Part shown: one piece after another, positions 23,342 through 33,754 of the stretch
Layout: each line of letters starts with the position of its first letter
How positions within the stretch are numbered: position 1 is the first letter of the stretch
Assembly (NCBI GenBank): GCA_016271365.2
Contig: CM057450.1
Span: 1,807,739,967 to 1,807,803,966, forward strand
Direction: 5' to 3'
Origin: Neoceratodus forsteri
Taxonomy: Eukaryota; Chordata; Ceratodontiformes; Ceratodontidae
Length of the DNA: 64,000 nt
Notes under the pieces: model-generated
What the model was told of the DNA's origin: nothing
Seen by the model: only the letters and a program-made list of their open reading frames with translations
Database searches by the model: none
Made by a program: the position numbers and the translations under genes

Positions 23342-23830
23342 AGAGGACAAGAAATCATTTCTAACTGGAAGCTGTTTATAAAGTTCTTATGCACAGAAAT
23401 GATATGCATTCCCCTAAATAATCCATATTTAATTGTACTTGACTAAAAAGTGATACAAAAAACTGTTTGATATTGTTTTGTTTCTATGGGCAGCATTCTG
23501 TTACAGTTCTCTTCATGGAACCAGCAATTTGGAGTTTTAACTATGTCACAGTTTGTGCACAGAACTCTAAGCATAGTTCTCACAGGTCAACAGCTCATAC
23601 ATAGCATTCTGTGCACAAATCATGACATAGTAAAAACTCCAAATTACTGGTTCCATGAGGAGAACTGTAACGGAATGCTGCTCATTAAACAAAACAATGC
23701 AAAATACAGTTTTTCATATCACTTGTTATTCAAGTACAATTAAATATTGATAATTTGGGAGTATGCATATAATTTCTAGGAACAACAACCGTATAGACTG
23801 CTGCCAATTAGCACAAATTTCCTGTCCTCT
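23342..23830. mobile_element. 489-bp near-palindromic TTAA-flanked element
   Basis: The whole element is one inverted repeat. The left arm (23,342-about 23,585) and right arm (about 23,590-23,830) pair over nearly all their length, for example 'ggaaccagcaatttggagtt' against 'aactccaaattactggttcc'. Almost no loop is left. TTAA flanks both sides (23,338-23,341 and 23,831-23,834). The ends read AGAGGACAAGAAAT and, complemented, AGAGGACAGGAAAT. It has no coding capacity and is inserted into the DIRS-A right terminal repeat. Confidence 0.85.
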
Positions 23831-23834
23831 TTAA

Positions 23835-23932
23835 GATTCTCTAATTAGAAAAAAATTCTAGGCTCTGTGGCAGCTCATTCCAGGTGAATGATTGCAGTTG
23901 TTAAGCATAACTGAGGGATTCCTGGGATCTGA
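23835..23932. repeat. DIRS-A right terminal repeat, outer part
   Basis: This is the complement of 13,664-13,780, sharing 'gcagctcattccaggtgaat' and 'gattgcagttgttaag'. The outer end reads 'gggattcctgggatctgaat'. Confidence 0.88.
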
Positions 23933-24639
23933 ATATTAAATTATATACATATTTGCAACAACCATTACCATAACAGTCCACTGGTATCAGGATGGGGGTG
24001 AGGGTAGGGGTGGGGTACTGACTGAGGGAATAGGATAAGATAATAGAGACTAAAGATCAAGTACAGAAGTTTGGTGCATCACTAGCGTTGACTTGCTGGC
24101 AGCATCATAGTATATGGAGGCAGTTGTATATGGCATGCTTGAAGACTTGAATAGTGAAGAGTCCATCATAGATTAATCTGTTTTTCTTCATTTTTATTCA
24201 TTCTGGTATTGACTGTTCACCCATCTACACCGCCATCCTGCTCCTATCCCAGCGCTGCCTGGCACCCCCCATTCATCTATTGCTACACAGTCATGCCCTC
24301 AATAAATGCGAAGCTTATTCATTAAACCTGTGTAAATAACCCGTGAGCGATAAATCTCATTTGCAAGTGGGTCCTGGCAAGATGGCAGCAGAAGACAACA
24401 CTCATTTTCTACGTAATCATGCTACATAGAAGTAATATATACAGTGGTGCTGTATCAGATACAGTGAGTTGAAAAACAGTAATTGCCAGATAAGTATATA
24501 CATATTGCAATTAAGCAGTACGGTACTATATGTGAACATGAACTTTCAGGATCCAGAGTAGGAATGGGGACTTCTGGGGAGCTGACAGCATACTGGGGCA
24601 TGGAAGGATATGCAGGCATTATTATGCCTCCTAAATACA
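23933..24639. other. No gene recognised
   Basis: Unassigned DNA between DIRS-A and a LINE 3' fragment. It contains a G-rich stretch near 23,990-24,015. No coding frame with a family resemblance was found. Confidence 0.45.
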
Positions 24640-25070
24640 AAAAGGGCATTCTGGCAGTCAAGACAGTGCAGAGCAGGGCCACCAAAATGATCAGGGGTTT
24701 GGGGAACAAGAGAGAGAGACTAATGGTCCTTATGTTCTCCTTGGAGAAATGGAGTCTGAGCAAGAAGATGATCTCAGTCTTCCCCATATTTAATGGTATC
24801 GACAAGAACAAGCAGAGATGTTCTCCAGCAGGATGTGGGGACATGCCCTGAAACTAAGAGGTGGTAAATTCCTGGGTAATATTAGGAGGTATATTTTCTC
24901 TCAGAGGGCAGTGAACCTATGGAATAGTCAACCAGCGATGATAGTGAAAGTGAAGACAGTACAGGTCTTGAAGATGAGGATTGAAAATGTCTGCTTACTA
25001 AGGTAATAACAGGTACCCAGGGCAATAGCATGGGTAGTAAAATCCCTCTAAATTAGTATATGTCTGCAAA
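24640..25070 (+). mobile_element. CR1/L2-clade LINE 3' fragment
   Basis: 'QSRATKMIRGLGNKRERLM' at about 24,665-24,720 and 'GHALKLRGGKFLGNIRRY' to 'RAVNLWNSQPA' at 24,818-24,960 are the C-terminal part of LINE ORF2 (compare 14,037-14,669). Two frames are used and the N-terminal and RT parts are missing. The 3' end is about 25,060. Confidence 0.75.
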
Positions 25071-26340
25071 CATATTTTCTCAACCCTGCTTGTGAAGCAA
25101 GGGTTGCTTATGATGGATGTAGAGTTGCTTCTAACATTATGTTTTCTAAGTTTGCCACACCTCTTATATAACCTCTCACTCCACCCTTTCCCCCCTTTTT
25201 TTATAGCAAAGTTTATTGAAATTTAAATATAATAATGATAGTGAACAATATCAAGGTGTGACCAATCGGATAACTACAGTTAAATAGTATAAATAATGAC
25301 CTAGCTGGGGGCAGCCCCCCTTGGAGATACAACACTAAAGGTGAAAAGAATACAGAGTACAGTGAATAAGAGAGAGCCATTACAGAAGCTAGTACTCTAG
25401 AAATAACAAGGTGATAAGATCTGGTATTAGGAGTCCTATTTGTGAGATCTAACGTATAATGGCAATGTAACTCCCCCACTCCACCTTTATGAAAAACCAC
25501 TCCTGCAGTTCCTGAACTTTGGTGGGGAGAAATGGCTACCAGCTGGCCACCCACTACATCCACGTAGTCCCTCTCATCCCAGGCAAAGGAGACACTCCAG
25601 TGGTGCTCCAATGAGTACCCTCACCCTAGAGTTGGACGGCACTGTTCCCACAGCGCACGCTAGACTCCTCTAGACCAGTCATGTAAGGATGTGTACTGTA
25701 AACCTGGGTATCCTGTATGATAACAAGTGCTACCAGCAGCGCCACCTTCCTGGACGGAGTCCATTCTCATTCAGTAAGGAAACCAGTTCCAAGAATAAAG
25801 CTAGATCATTCATTGGTGCTGTATGGATCATTTCAGACTCTTAATGGCATCTCTTCCCTCTACAGTTGACATCAGTTCGTTGGCAGGTGCTTACCCTTAC
25901 TGTGCCCGATCCACAAGGAACCCTTCTTCTGTTGCTATGTAATCTGTCCTCTTGCTGGCCCATCCATTATGATCTTCAAAGTAGCTGCAAAACAGTTGAA
26001 TGGAAAACAGTGTCAGGCTCTAAAACCTTATACGTACTGGTTCTGGGTATACATAGTGTTTAATGTTTGTTGTTACATACGTGTAACAAGCACATTACAT
26101 GCATGTTATGTACACATGTATTGTGTAGTACACAGTGAGGGATACTCAGAGGTAGATTCCGAGAAGGGTCACAGGAATGACTGTGCCATGAAGCAAGGGA
26201 TAGCAGTGCAAGTGGAGTCTTTGCTAGAAGTACAACAGATGAGTTGAAAGCAACCCACTCAAACAAACCACACAGTATTCTCTGTAAAATCCTTACCTTG
26301 GGCTCAGACAGATAAAACAGCACATGCTATTACACAAGAC
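25071..26340. other. Unassigned; possible minus-strand LINE tail at 25,195-25,610
   Basis: A T-rich start at 25,195 ('tttttttatagcaaagttta') followed by AT-rich sequence resembles a minus-strand retroelement 3' end. A 132-codon minus open frame covers 25,213-25,611, but its translation shows no domain I recognise. The rest (25,620-26,340) holds nothing I can name. Confidence 0.35.
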
Positions 26341-26344
26341 TCTC

Positions 26345-27000
26345 AAAGCATGGCCAGCTTAGTGGCTTGGATTGGCGGCAGTGCACTGGGATGCCATGTG
26401 GGAGACTCAGCTTTGGGAGTGACCTCTGATATCTCACTGGGTTGGCAGATGGCAGGCCCTTTTTGTGGGGCTGAAAGCTAGGCACATTACCTGCCACAAC
26501 CCCATAACCAGATTATGTTTGGGACTCATTTATTTAAAAATTATTTTTCATGAACACTCTCTGAAATGGGAAAGCATCTTGTTTCCACAGGTGTCCTGGG
26601 TTGGCAGCAGCAGATGTAAAATAATGCAAGATATAAAAAAAATCTGCTCTGATGACCCAGCAGCAGAGCATTGTGTTGCCCTGCAGACAGCTGGAGTTTG
26701 GGAATGGACTCCAGTCTCCGCATGGGGAGACAATCCAGGCTTCAGGCAGCATGCCTTGGCCAGAGAGGGCTAGTGATGGGTTTCAGCATCCAGTGACCCC
26801 TGTGTGTGGGCCAGGGAACTTGCTCCCTCTGTAGGGGTTCTGCTGCATCATTTAGGCTGTAGGGCACATCCCACACTGGAGAGAGGAAGGACTGAGGGAG
26901 GAACATGGAAAGAAAAAATCCCCTGCCACCTGTATGACAATGAATCATCTGAGCAGGGTATACACCTGAGGCTATGGCAGAGAGGGATTAAAAATTAATA
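26345..27000 (+). repeat. SINE-like dispersed repeat(s)
   Basis: The head near 26,345 ('ggccagcttagtggcttgg') resembles a pol III A box. The part 26,790-26,840 matches the repeat at 11,830-12,179. The end is A/T-rich ('gggattaaaaattaatatgg'). This may be two adjacent or nested elements. No target duplication was found. Confidence 0.4.
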
Positions 27001-27305
27001 TGGAACAAAAAGATGTGACAAAAAAAAAAGCCCGCTCAGTAGTGTAGTGCAACCGTGAATATCAGGGTAGGTGACAGGAGAAAACATGATAAAAAAGGAA
27101 AAATATATACTATAAATAAAAAAATGGAAAATGTAAGAAAGTAAAGACAAACCGTAAATCCAGATGTATAAGTGCATAGACATTATGCACTTTTCAAATC
27201 TTGAGGAGAGAGAAATGGGGCGGGATGAGCGACGACATGGGCATCTGTGCCCCAGGGTGAGAAACTGCTGTTCTACTGTGTTGTCCATGTCAAAAGACTT
27301 CTTAA

Positions 27306-27417
27306 AGCAATAGCAGAGTAGAGATATGGGATCATAAGTAATAACTGTCTAAATGTTCCTGTGTTCACAGACAGTTATTACTGAGTGAAGCTTCTACCGC
27401 ATGCTCTGCTATTGCTA
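27306..27417. repeat. 112-bp hairpin (MITE-like)
   Basis: The ends pair: AGCAATAGCAGAGTAG at the left against the complement of CTCTGCTATTGCT at the right. The inner blocks also pair (aataactgtct with agacagttatt). It is small, has no ORF, and may be a solo foldback repeat. Confidence 0.6.
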
Positions 27418-27489
27418 GTACCTGTATATCAGAGACATTGGGGTGGGATTACAGAGTACAGCAAGTCTGTTCCTTGAGAACACTAAACT

Positions 27490-28295
27490 CTGTGGGAGGG
27501 CAGATAATGAAGAGGGGATGAGCAATATGAACAGCTATGAATATGAAAAGCTACAGAAATGGTCTAACATATGGCAATTAAAATTTAATGTCAAAAAATG
27601 TAAAATGAGCCAGCCCAGATGACGATGGAGCAGAAGTTTGTGGTGCTGGATGCCTCTAGCCACACCAGCATCTCGAGTTCAGGAGCAGACTTGGGTTACT
27701 TGGGGGTTGGCCAGGGGGGACAGGATTGAGCATCTGGGGGACTGCTCACCTCTCCTGGAGAGAGAGAGGGAAGGGGTCATACCACACCACTCCTACATTG
27801 CCACTACATGGAGATATGGAGGCAGGGCAGCAGGTGTGCCATGGTATGGGGTGACTGAGAGCAGAGCGCATTTTGCATGCATACCTCCACACACGCACGC
27901 TCTTACTTGTATCATTGCACATCATCAGTCGCGGGACAGAAAATGGGAAATAGGGCAGGAGAATGACACTTGGCCTACTATCTGAGCCGACTGCCACCCA
28001 AGACTGCCTAATCTGGACGTAGTCATGAGGGGGATGACCCTCCCCCTCCTGGCCCCCACAAAGAGGAAATCCATGGGGGATTTGGGGGTAAGTCCTTGGG
28101 GAGGCAGTTGCCAGTTGAAGGGGGCTGGGCCCGAGCTAGTCCAACTCCGGGAATAGAAAAGCTGGATAAAAAAAGTAAAGTGATGCACACAAGAAAACAA
28201 AAATCGTCAGAGGGAATATTCCATCAGTGGGGCCAAAGGGGGAAAAGGACCTAGGGATTCTAGTAAACAACAGTTTGAAAGATTTTTCTCAATAC
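27490..28295 (+). mobile_element. LINE fragment split by a SINE-like insertion
   Basis: LINE reverse transcriptase reading 'YEKLQKWSNIWQLKFNVKKC' at 27,540-27,600 continues after 28,168 with the 'cacacaagaaaacaaaaat' stretch and 'GKGPRDSSKQ'. The equivalent block in the LINE at 33,755 reads 'WQLGFNIKKYKIMHLGH'. The break between the two halves is filled by the 559-bp repeat at 27,609-28,167. Confidence 0.7.
27609..28167. mobile_element. 559-bp retroposed repeat with 16-nt target duplication
   Basis: Flanked by AAAAAATGTAAAATGA (27,593-27,608) and AAAAAAAGTAAAGTGA (28,168-28,183). These differ at few positions and rejoin the LINE reading when the repeat is removed. The body is GC-rich with no ORF of note. 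A related fragment is at 4,148-4,350. It behaves like a long SINE or other retroposon, and I cannot name the family. Confidence 0.7.
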
Positions 28296-28299
28296 AGTA

Positions 28300-28990
28300 C
28301 TATATAGATATCTTTATTTTATTCAAAACATATTTTACCTGGTAAAGAAATAGAGCTCAAGAGGCTTGTTTCCAGTTGCAACCTGAGGGGCCACAGGGGA
28401 GCATTAACAGGTAATAAATCAGGGGTGAGCATGATAAGAGGAAACTACAAAAATGCATGAGTAGCAGCAAGTAGATATGTACATGCTGTATACAGGCATA
28501 TTGCAAACATCAGTGAGGATATACAGCAAAGTAACAACAATGGTGCAATCAAGTTGGCAACCTGACCAAGTAGGACAGTAGGTACTGGCTAGAGGGAAGG
28601 GACAGCTATATTAGGAGAAAGGGACTCTGTAGAATTCCTTAAGTTTAAACTGCACAGGCCAGAAGCTGGCAACAAAGTTAGGCTAGTCAGTAGTCAGTAG
28701 GCTATTCCACAGTTGTGGGAGTCAGTATATGAAGGACCCTTGGCTTATACATGTACATGTTCCATTTAAAGAGCGGTCTGGAATATTTTGCCTGCTGCTG
28801 ATCTGAAGGGGTAGGAAGTGTTAGAAGCAGTGGAGAGGATCTTATTTAGATACCTTTTCTAACCTAGAATGTGGCACCAAAGGAAGCCTTATGAATTGAG
28901 TGTCGTCAGGGGGAGCCTAGCCCACATGATTGTGCATTGAACAGTGGTGAGTGCAAGTCTGGCAAACCACAGCAAACCTACAGAGGGCAT
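28300..28990 (-). mobile_element. L2-like LINE 3' end
   Basis: The minus-strand tail (28,310-28,400) has the same blocks as 31,615-31,700. Upstream on the minus strand, 28,620-28,715 reads 'PQLWNSLLTTD', the LWNSLP-type motif near the end of LINE ORF2. The 5' limit, near 28,990, is approximate. Confidence 0.65.
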
Positions 28991-31395
28991 TGAAGAGGTT
29001 AGTAAGTTAGGAGATGGCAGAGTTGGAAGTAGTAGAAAGACAACATTCCATAGTCTAGGGCATGGTCAGATTTACCATTATGCAAACTATACCTGTGTGA
29101 AGGGCCTGTTCCCCAGGGGCCCTTTGTGGTGAGTAAGCTGCAAGCAAACATATTTTTAGAAATCTGCAAATGCAACTGGCAGCAGTGATACCAGCATTAC
29201 AGGCTCACAGCCTGCAACTGTGTTGCGCTGCTGCTAACTAATTTATTTTTTCTTCAGATTAAACTGCAGATGCGAGGTGGGGCCCATGGGGTGGCTTCCA
29301 GCCTGTCAGACTCGTCACCAGAGGGATCTGGGGTCCATCCCTTTATTTACTGTAAAACTGTGTCTGTTCAGGCTGCCACAAGGGAAGCTGGGCTGCCACT
29401 GCTGTAGGTTGTCACCAGTCATCATTCTGACAACTGTTGCAGCAATATTCAGCTCCACGTGGCTCATGGTGGCTGTATGACGTGGAGGAGCCTTTAGAAG
29501 AGGACAAGTGTGTGACAACATCAGGCACATTCAGCAAAACCAGAGGAGAGGTCAGGAAGGTAGTGGACATTGCTGACTGCCATGTAGGGCCAGGGTAAAC
29601 CTGCATGTGTGAATGTAGTGGGCTTGCAGGTGTGGCAGGCTTGCAAGATCCAGAGCAGACAAGGAGCAGCGGGGCTGGCTGGGAAGAAAAGCTCAGTCGG
29701 TGAGTCAGTGACCTCTTTGGCATAAGTGGGCCCCTGCCCAACAAAATCAGGGCAAGGCACCCAAGCAGGTGACCAGGAGCACAGCTAGCAGTCGCTAACA
29801 GTTGGATTTACATGAATGGTCATTAGTCAGGCACCAGCTGCAGAATGTTTGGGCCAAGTCACTATCAGATGTTGGAGTAAGGACTCACTGGAGCAACAAA
29901 ATATGTCTGACACTGGTAAGATTTTGTGCAGCAGCAATTTGAGATTGCAGGGTTGCCAGTGTGTGGGAGAAGGAGGAGGGGTAATTAATCACAATTTCAG
30001 GGTTTCTACTGAGTACTTCCTGGATCAGGTGGAGGAGGCTGGGGATGGCTGGCTATATACGTTGTTTCAAATTGCTGGACAGGCAAGGTGGGATTCTCAG
30101 GCTGGGGCTGGCTGGCTGTGTGTGTCAATTTAGATTGCAGGGGATATTAAATTGCAGGCAAGGGGCAAGGCATTTGTAAGAGTGAGAGTTTCTTGTGTGC
30201 TTGGGGTCAAACATAGTGGGGAACGTAACAGTCAGGTTGTGTGTATGTGTGTGAGAGTGAGTGATAGTAGGGAATAGAAATGTGCATCTGGGGGTAGGGA
30301 AGAGAGATGGGCCCATTTTGGGGGAAGGAGAGGAGCTCAAATTATAGGACACTACCTACTGACATATAGTTTCAATCCAGAAATTCTCTGTTGTGGCCAC
30401 CTACTTTTTCATGTGGCACAGTGAAGTTCTCAGTAGTGGGGGAGTCTCAAGTCCGAGAATAAGATTATCATCATCAGGCCCGATTAAGGTATTGTGTTTG
30501 GATACAGATTGTAAAAAACAGGTTGTAAAATAAAAAAAAAAGAGGAAATAGTGTATGTAATTATTCAAAAAAGTTCATTTTACGTGAACTGCTCTGTCAC
30601 ACACACACAGTAAAATGAGGAGTTTGTTTTAGGTAGAAAATATATGGGGGCATAACCACAACTTTGTTTCAGATGCATAGTCACTACTTTATCATCTTTT
30701 TGAGGGCTCAAGACTTATCTGGTTATCTAATCTGTTGGTATCTGTATCTTAAAAAACAGAGTGAATATAGCTTCCACAGATGGGAGAAAGTGCTCCTGGC
30801 AGTTGTCAGGTGTGTTGGGGGAGGGGGGCATGTGTGTCTGACCTACAGCAGCAGCAGCTTTTATCGACCAACCCTGGTCCTTCTTTCTCCCTTGTATTGC
30901 TGATGCATTGCTTCTGTCTCACTCTCCCATACCTCTATGAATCTGAATTATTGTAAACACTATGCTACCAATGTACTGCTGTTGTTCCTCTGTGTGTTTT
31001 TTGGGGAAATAAATACAGGTGTTCGGAGATGAAGATGGAGGCATGATGGGTTTGATTTAATGAGTTTGCACTTGTTTTTGCATTGAATGCTACCGTGGGG
31101 TTGGGGGGGGGCCTGTTTACTGTTGTGCATAGGGCCCATTACCATGTACAATAAATCCAGCCTTGGTCTAGGAGAGGGAAAATCATCCTTTCCACAATTC
31201 ATTTTTCTACTGCAAAGAGGGAGACAACCTTTCACCCTGAAAAGTGCCCCAAGTTTTGCAAAGTATTTTGAAATTGAGCTGCTGATGTGAACTGTGTAGA
31301 ACCTGGACTGACTGCCTGAGTGTCAAACCCCCCAAGTATTTGTAGAAAGATGTATTATCAAGTCAGGCACCTGACAAGGACTGGATGTTCAGGCA
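28991..31395. other. No gene recognised; short inverted repeat pair
   Basis: Unassigned DNA. A block at 29,060-29,130 ('gtcagatttaccattatgca') is similar to the complement of 31,085-31,165 ('atttattgtacatggtaatg'). They may bound a 2.1-kb element or be two separate copies of a short repeat. Open frames of up to 110 codons at 29,277-30,133 overlap on both strands and show no domain. Confidence 0.4.
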
Positions 31396-32770
31396 GTGAT
31401 GCAAGTTTGGAGAGCCTCTATTTGGAAATCTAGTAGGATGCTGTACTATATCCCGCATGAATTCATTAATCGCAACAAAAAGGTGATATTGCCACTGTAC
31501 ATGTTATTGGTTAGAGCACACCAGGAGTACCAAATGCAGTTTTGGAGCCTGCATCTGAAAAAAGACTGGGAAAGACCAGTCAGCGGACAGCTACTAAAAG
31601 GATCTGGGGCAGCAATTATTTATTTGTTTATTTAGATTTTGGTGACCGAGTAAGTCCACTGAGACCAGAAGTCCCTTTTTCAGGGTGACCCAGAATTGGT
31701 TACAGCAGATTACATACATTGGAATCAATATACAGTAGTTACATTTGATACATACAATGGAATAGGTATTAAGCACTTAACATGGAAACAGCAGGCTCAC
31801 AAAGTGTTAGGCAGGTGCACAGTACATTTGGCAATTTTGCGTAAGAGTTTCATGGGAGAAATAGAAATGGCAATAGTAGTGAGGCATGACAACAAGCCCA
31901 GGTAGGGGGCTAGCGATTACAACCACATAGATTAAGTTCCTGAATGTACACTTTGAGGCCTGACTTAAACCCTAGGAGAGTAGGCTTGTCAACCAGACTT
32001 GCTGGGAGGGCATTCCATAAGTGCGGAGCAGCATACCGAAAAGATCGCTTGCCTTGGTTAGTGCGAACCCGAGGGATGTCGAGGGGATGGCCTGCCGAGG
32101 ATCGCATGTTATGGCACTGTACTTTAGGAGTGAGCAGCCCACTCAGATGGGGAGGAGGACGGAAAGTGGTGAATTTAAAGGCCAAACAAACAGAGGAATA
32201 GGCCAACTTGTGCCATATAGTGGGACAGTTGAGGTCCACAAGGACCTCACAGTGGTGCCTCCTGGGGGAGGAGTTGGTAGCAAAGCGTGCCACCCTGTGG
32301 TAAAGCACAGTAAGTTTGCTTAGCTCCTTCTTCCGGAGGAAAGTTAAGACCTTTTAGGAAAGATTGGGAAGTCTTAACATGTACTTGCTGGAAGAAAGGT
32401 GGGAAAGGATGGACATAATAGAAACCTATACATACACAGAGTAACATAACAGGGCAGACTCCTCAGAGTTATTGAAGCTAAGGAACAACACAACCACCAG
32501 GGGGCACAACCTTAAACTAGTGTGCAGGAGGGAATTCAGAAAGGATTTCAGGAAAGGCTTTCTTCACTGAGAGGGTGGTAGATAGGTGGAATAATCTATC
32601 CAACAATGTTATTAATGCTAGAATTATCTTGGGATTCAAACTCTAATTTGATAGTTTAAACAGGGTATTTAGAACCAAATGGGAAGCATGGGGTGGGGGA
32701 AGCTCTGTAAGAGCTGAGCAAAGCTACATAGGAACAACAGCACAGACTACATGGACTATTACTTTGTTTC
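31396..32770 (+). mobile_element. CR1/L2-clade LINE 3' part, split by another LINE
   Basis: ORF2 C-terminal reading 'NRNKKVILPLYMLLVRAHQE' to the 'RATKRIWG'-like end is at 31,396-31,608. It resumes near 32,346 with 'LNMYLLEERWERMDIIETY' (32,375-32,430) and the 3' region 'TTTRGHNLKLV' (32,485-32,515). The intervening 31,610-32,345 is a minus-strand L2-like fragment. In the unbroken copy at 14,037-14,669 the two parts lie about 14 codons apart. Confidence 0.8.
31610..32345 (-). mobile_element. L2-like LINE 3' end nested in a CR1-type LINE
   Basis: The minus open frame 31,910-32,308 ends with 'KRSFRYAAPHLWNALPASLV' and 'LGFKSGLKVYIQE', a C-terminal motif of L2/Rex-type ORF2. It is followed by a tail of about 300 bp ending in 'aaataaacaaataaataatt'. 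The family differs from the CR1-like copies, which end in 'WNxLPxE'. The fragment has no obvious target duplication, which is common for this clade. Confidence 0.8.
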
Positions 32771-33754
32771 TCTCCTTTACCATCTGTGTATCTGTAGCAT
32801 CCACCCAGGAACCTCAGAGTCCTCCTCTCCTAACTCTCAGAGGGGGGCCAGCCTGGGTTACTGAAGTTGTGCTACATTAGGAACTGGAGTCTACAACTGA
32901 TATGGTGCCTCCACCTGTGGTAGCAAAGAGTACCTGGCTGCTGACACTCAGCGCTATTCCCTTCAGGAACTATTATGTTATGTTACCCTTGCCCACAGAG
33001 TCCTTTCCCACACAACAAATGACACTGTAGCACAGTGGACACCTCACAGGAGATGCCGTTGCTGCTAGCAGGGCAGGTGGTTGTTCACGTGATTACCAAA
33101 TTATCACAGAAACAAATAACCAAATAAAAATAAGGGGCACCTATTTGTAATCCACAAGGGTGGGACCTGATGGCCTTCTGGGGTCTTCTCCCTGGATCTG
33201 TCAAGTAAGAACCATCTCACCCAGGACTGTATCCTCTGTATTGTGCAACTAGACAAAAATTCTGTAGTGTCTGGAGTACCTTAGTTACCTGTAGTGTCTG
33301 GAGTACCTTAGTTCCCTACTATGGCAGGGAAGGTGAAAGGCTGGATGTGGCCCTGAAATGAAATGGTTGTCTTCTCCATGGTTGTGTAGACTTTCTCACT
33401 CCTCTCTTTCTCTCTTGTTTCTCCACTGCTTCAGCAGGGGGGCTCCTCAGACCCCCTTTTTAGTAGGCAGTATAATTAGTCAGTTCCAACACACACTGGA
33501 GCTTAATCTTTGGTGGGAAAAGTCTCACTGGTCAGATTAGTCTCACTGCAGTCCAATGCTTTTCTCCTTCTCATTTCTGGATAGAACTGCTTCCTCCAGC
33601 AAAATACCAAAGTGAGCACACACTTTTGTGGCCTACCAAGATTGCAGCTCCTGCTGGTCAGTGGATCAGGGTGGGATCCAAAGTGGTAAACTGGTTAACA
33701 AACTGCTTAATGGATAGGTGTCAGAGGGTAATGGTAAATGTCACTCACTCTAAT
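32771..33754. other. No gene recognised; 28-bp tandem duplication
   Basis: Unassigned DNA. A tandem pair 'ctgtagtgtctggagtacct' occurs at 33,262-33,316. Nothing else stands out. Confidence 0.45.

Larger units (their letters stand above)
13664..23932 (-). mobile_element. DIRS-A: DIRS retrotransposon carrying four insertions
   Basis: Minus-strand order is gag (22,773 to about 21,160), RT-RNase H (about 21,145-19,350) and tyrosine recombinase (about 19,345-16,930). Inverted terminal repeats begin at 13,664 and end at 23,932. An internal complementary region at 16,795-16,893 is built from the complements of both outer ends. Four later insertions are a LINE (13,799-16,478), a TTAA-flanked element (17,308-18,414), a CORE-SINE (about 18,992-19,185) and a palindromic element (23,342-23,830). 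Without them the element is close to 5.8 kb, like DIRS-B. DIRS elements integrate a circular DNA by recombinase, so no ordinary target duplication is expected and none is seen. Confidence 0.88.

Noticed and set aside
25213..25611. 132-codon minus-strand open frame
   Set aside because: No recognisable domain, low-complexity hydrophobic end formed by an AT-rich tail, and no sign of splice sites or a promoter. More likely part of a decayed retroelement.
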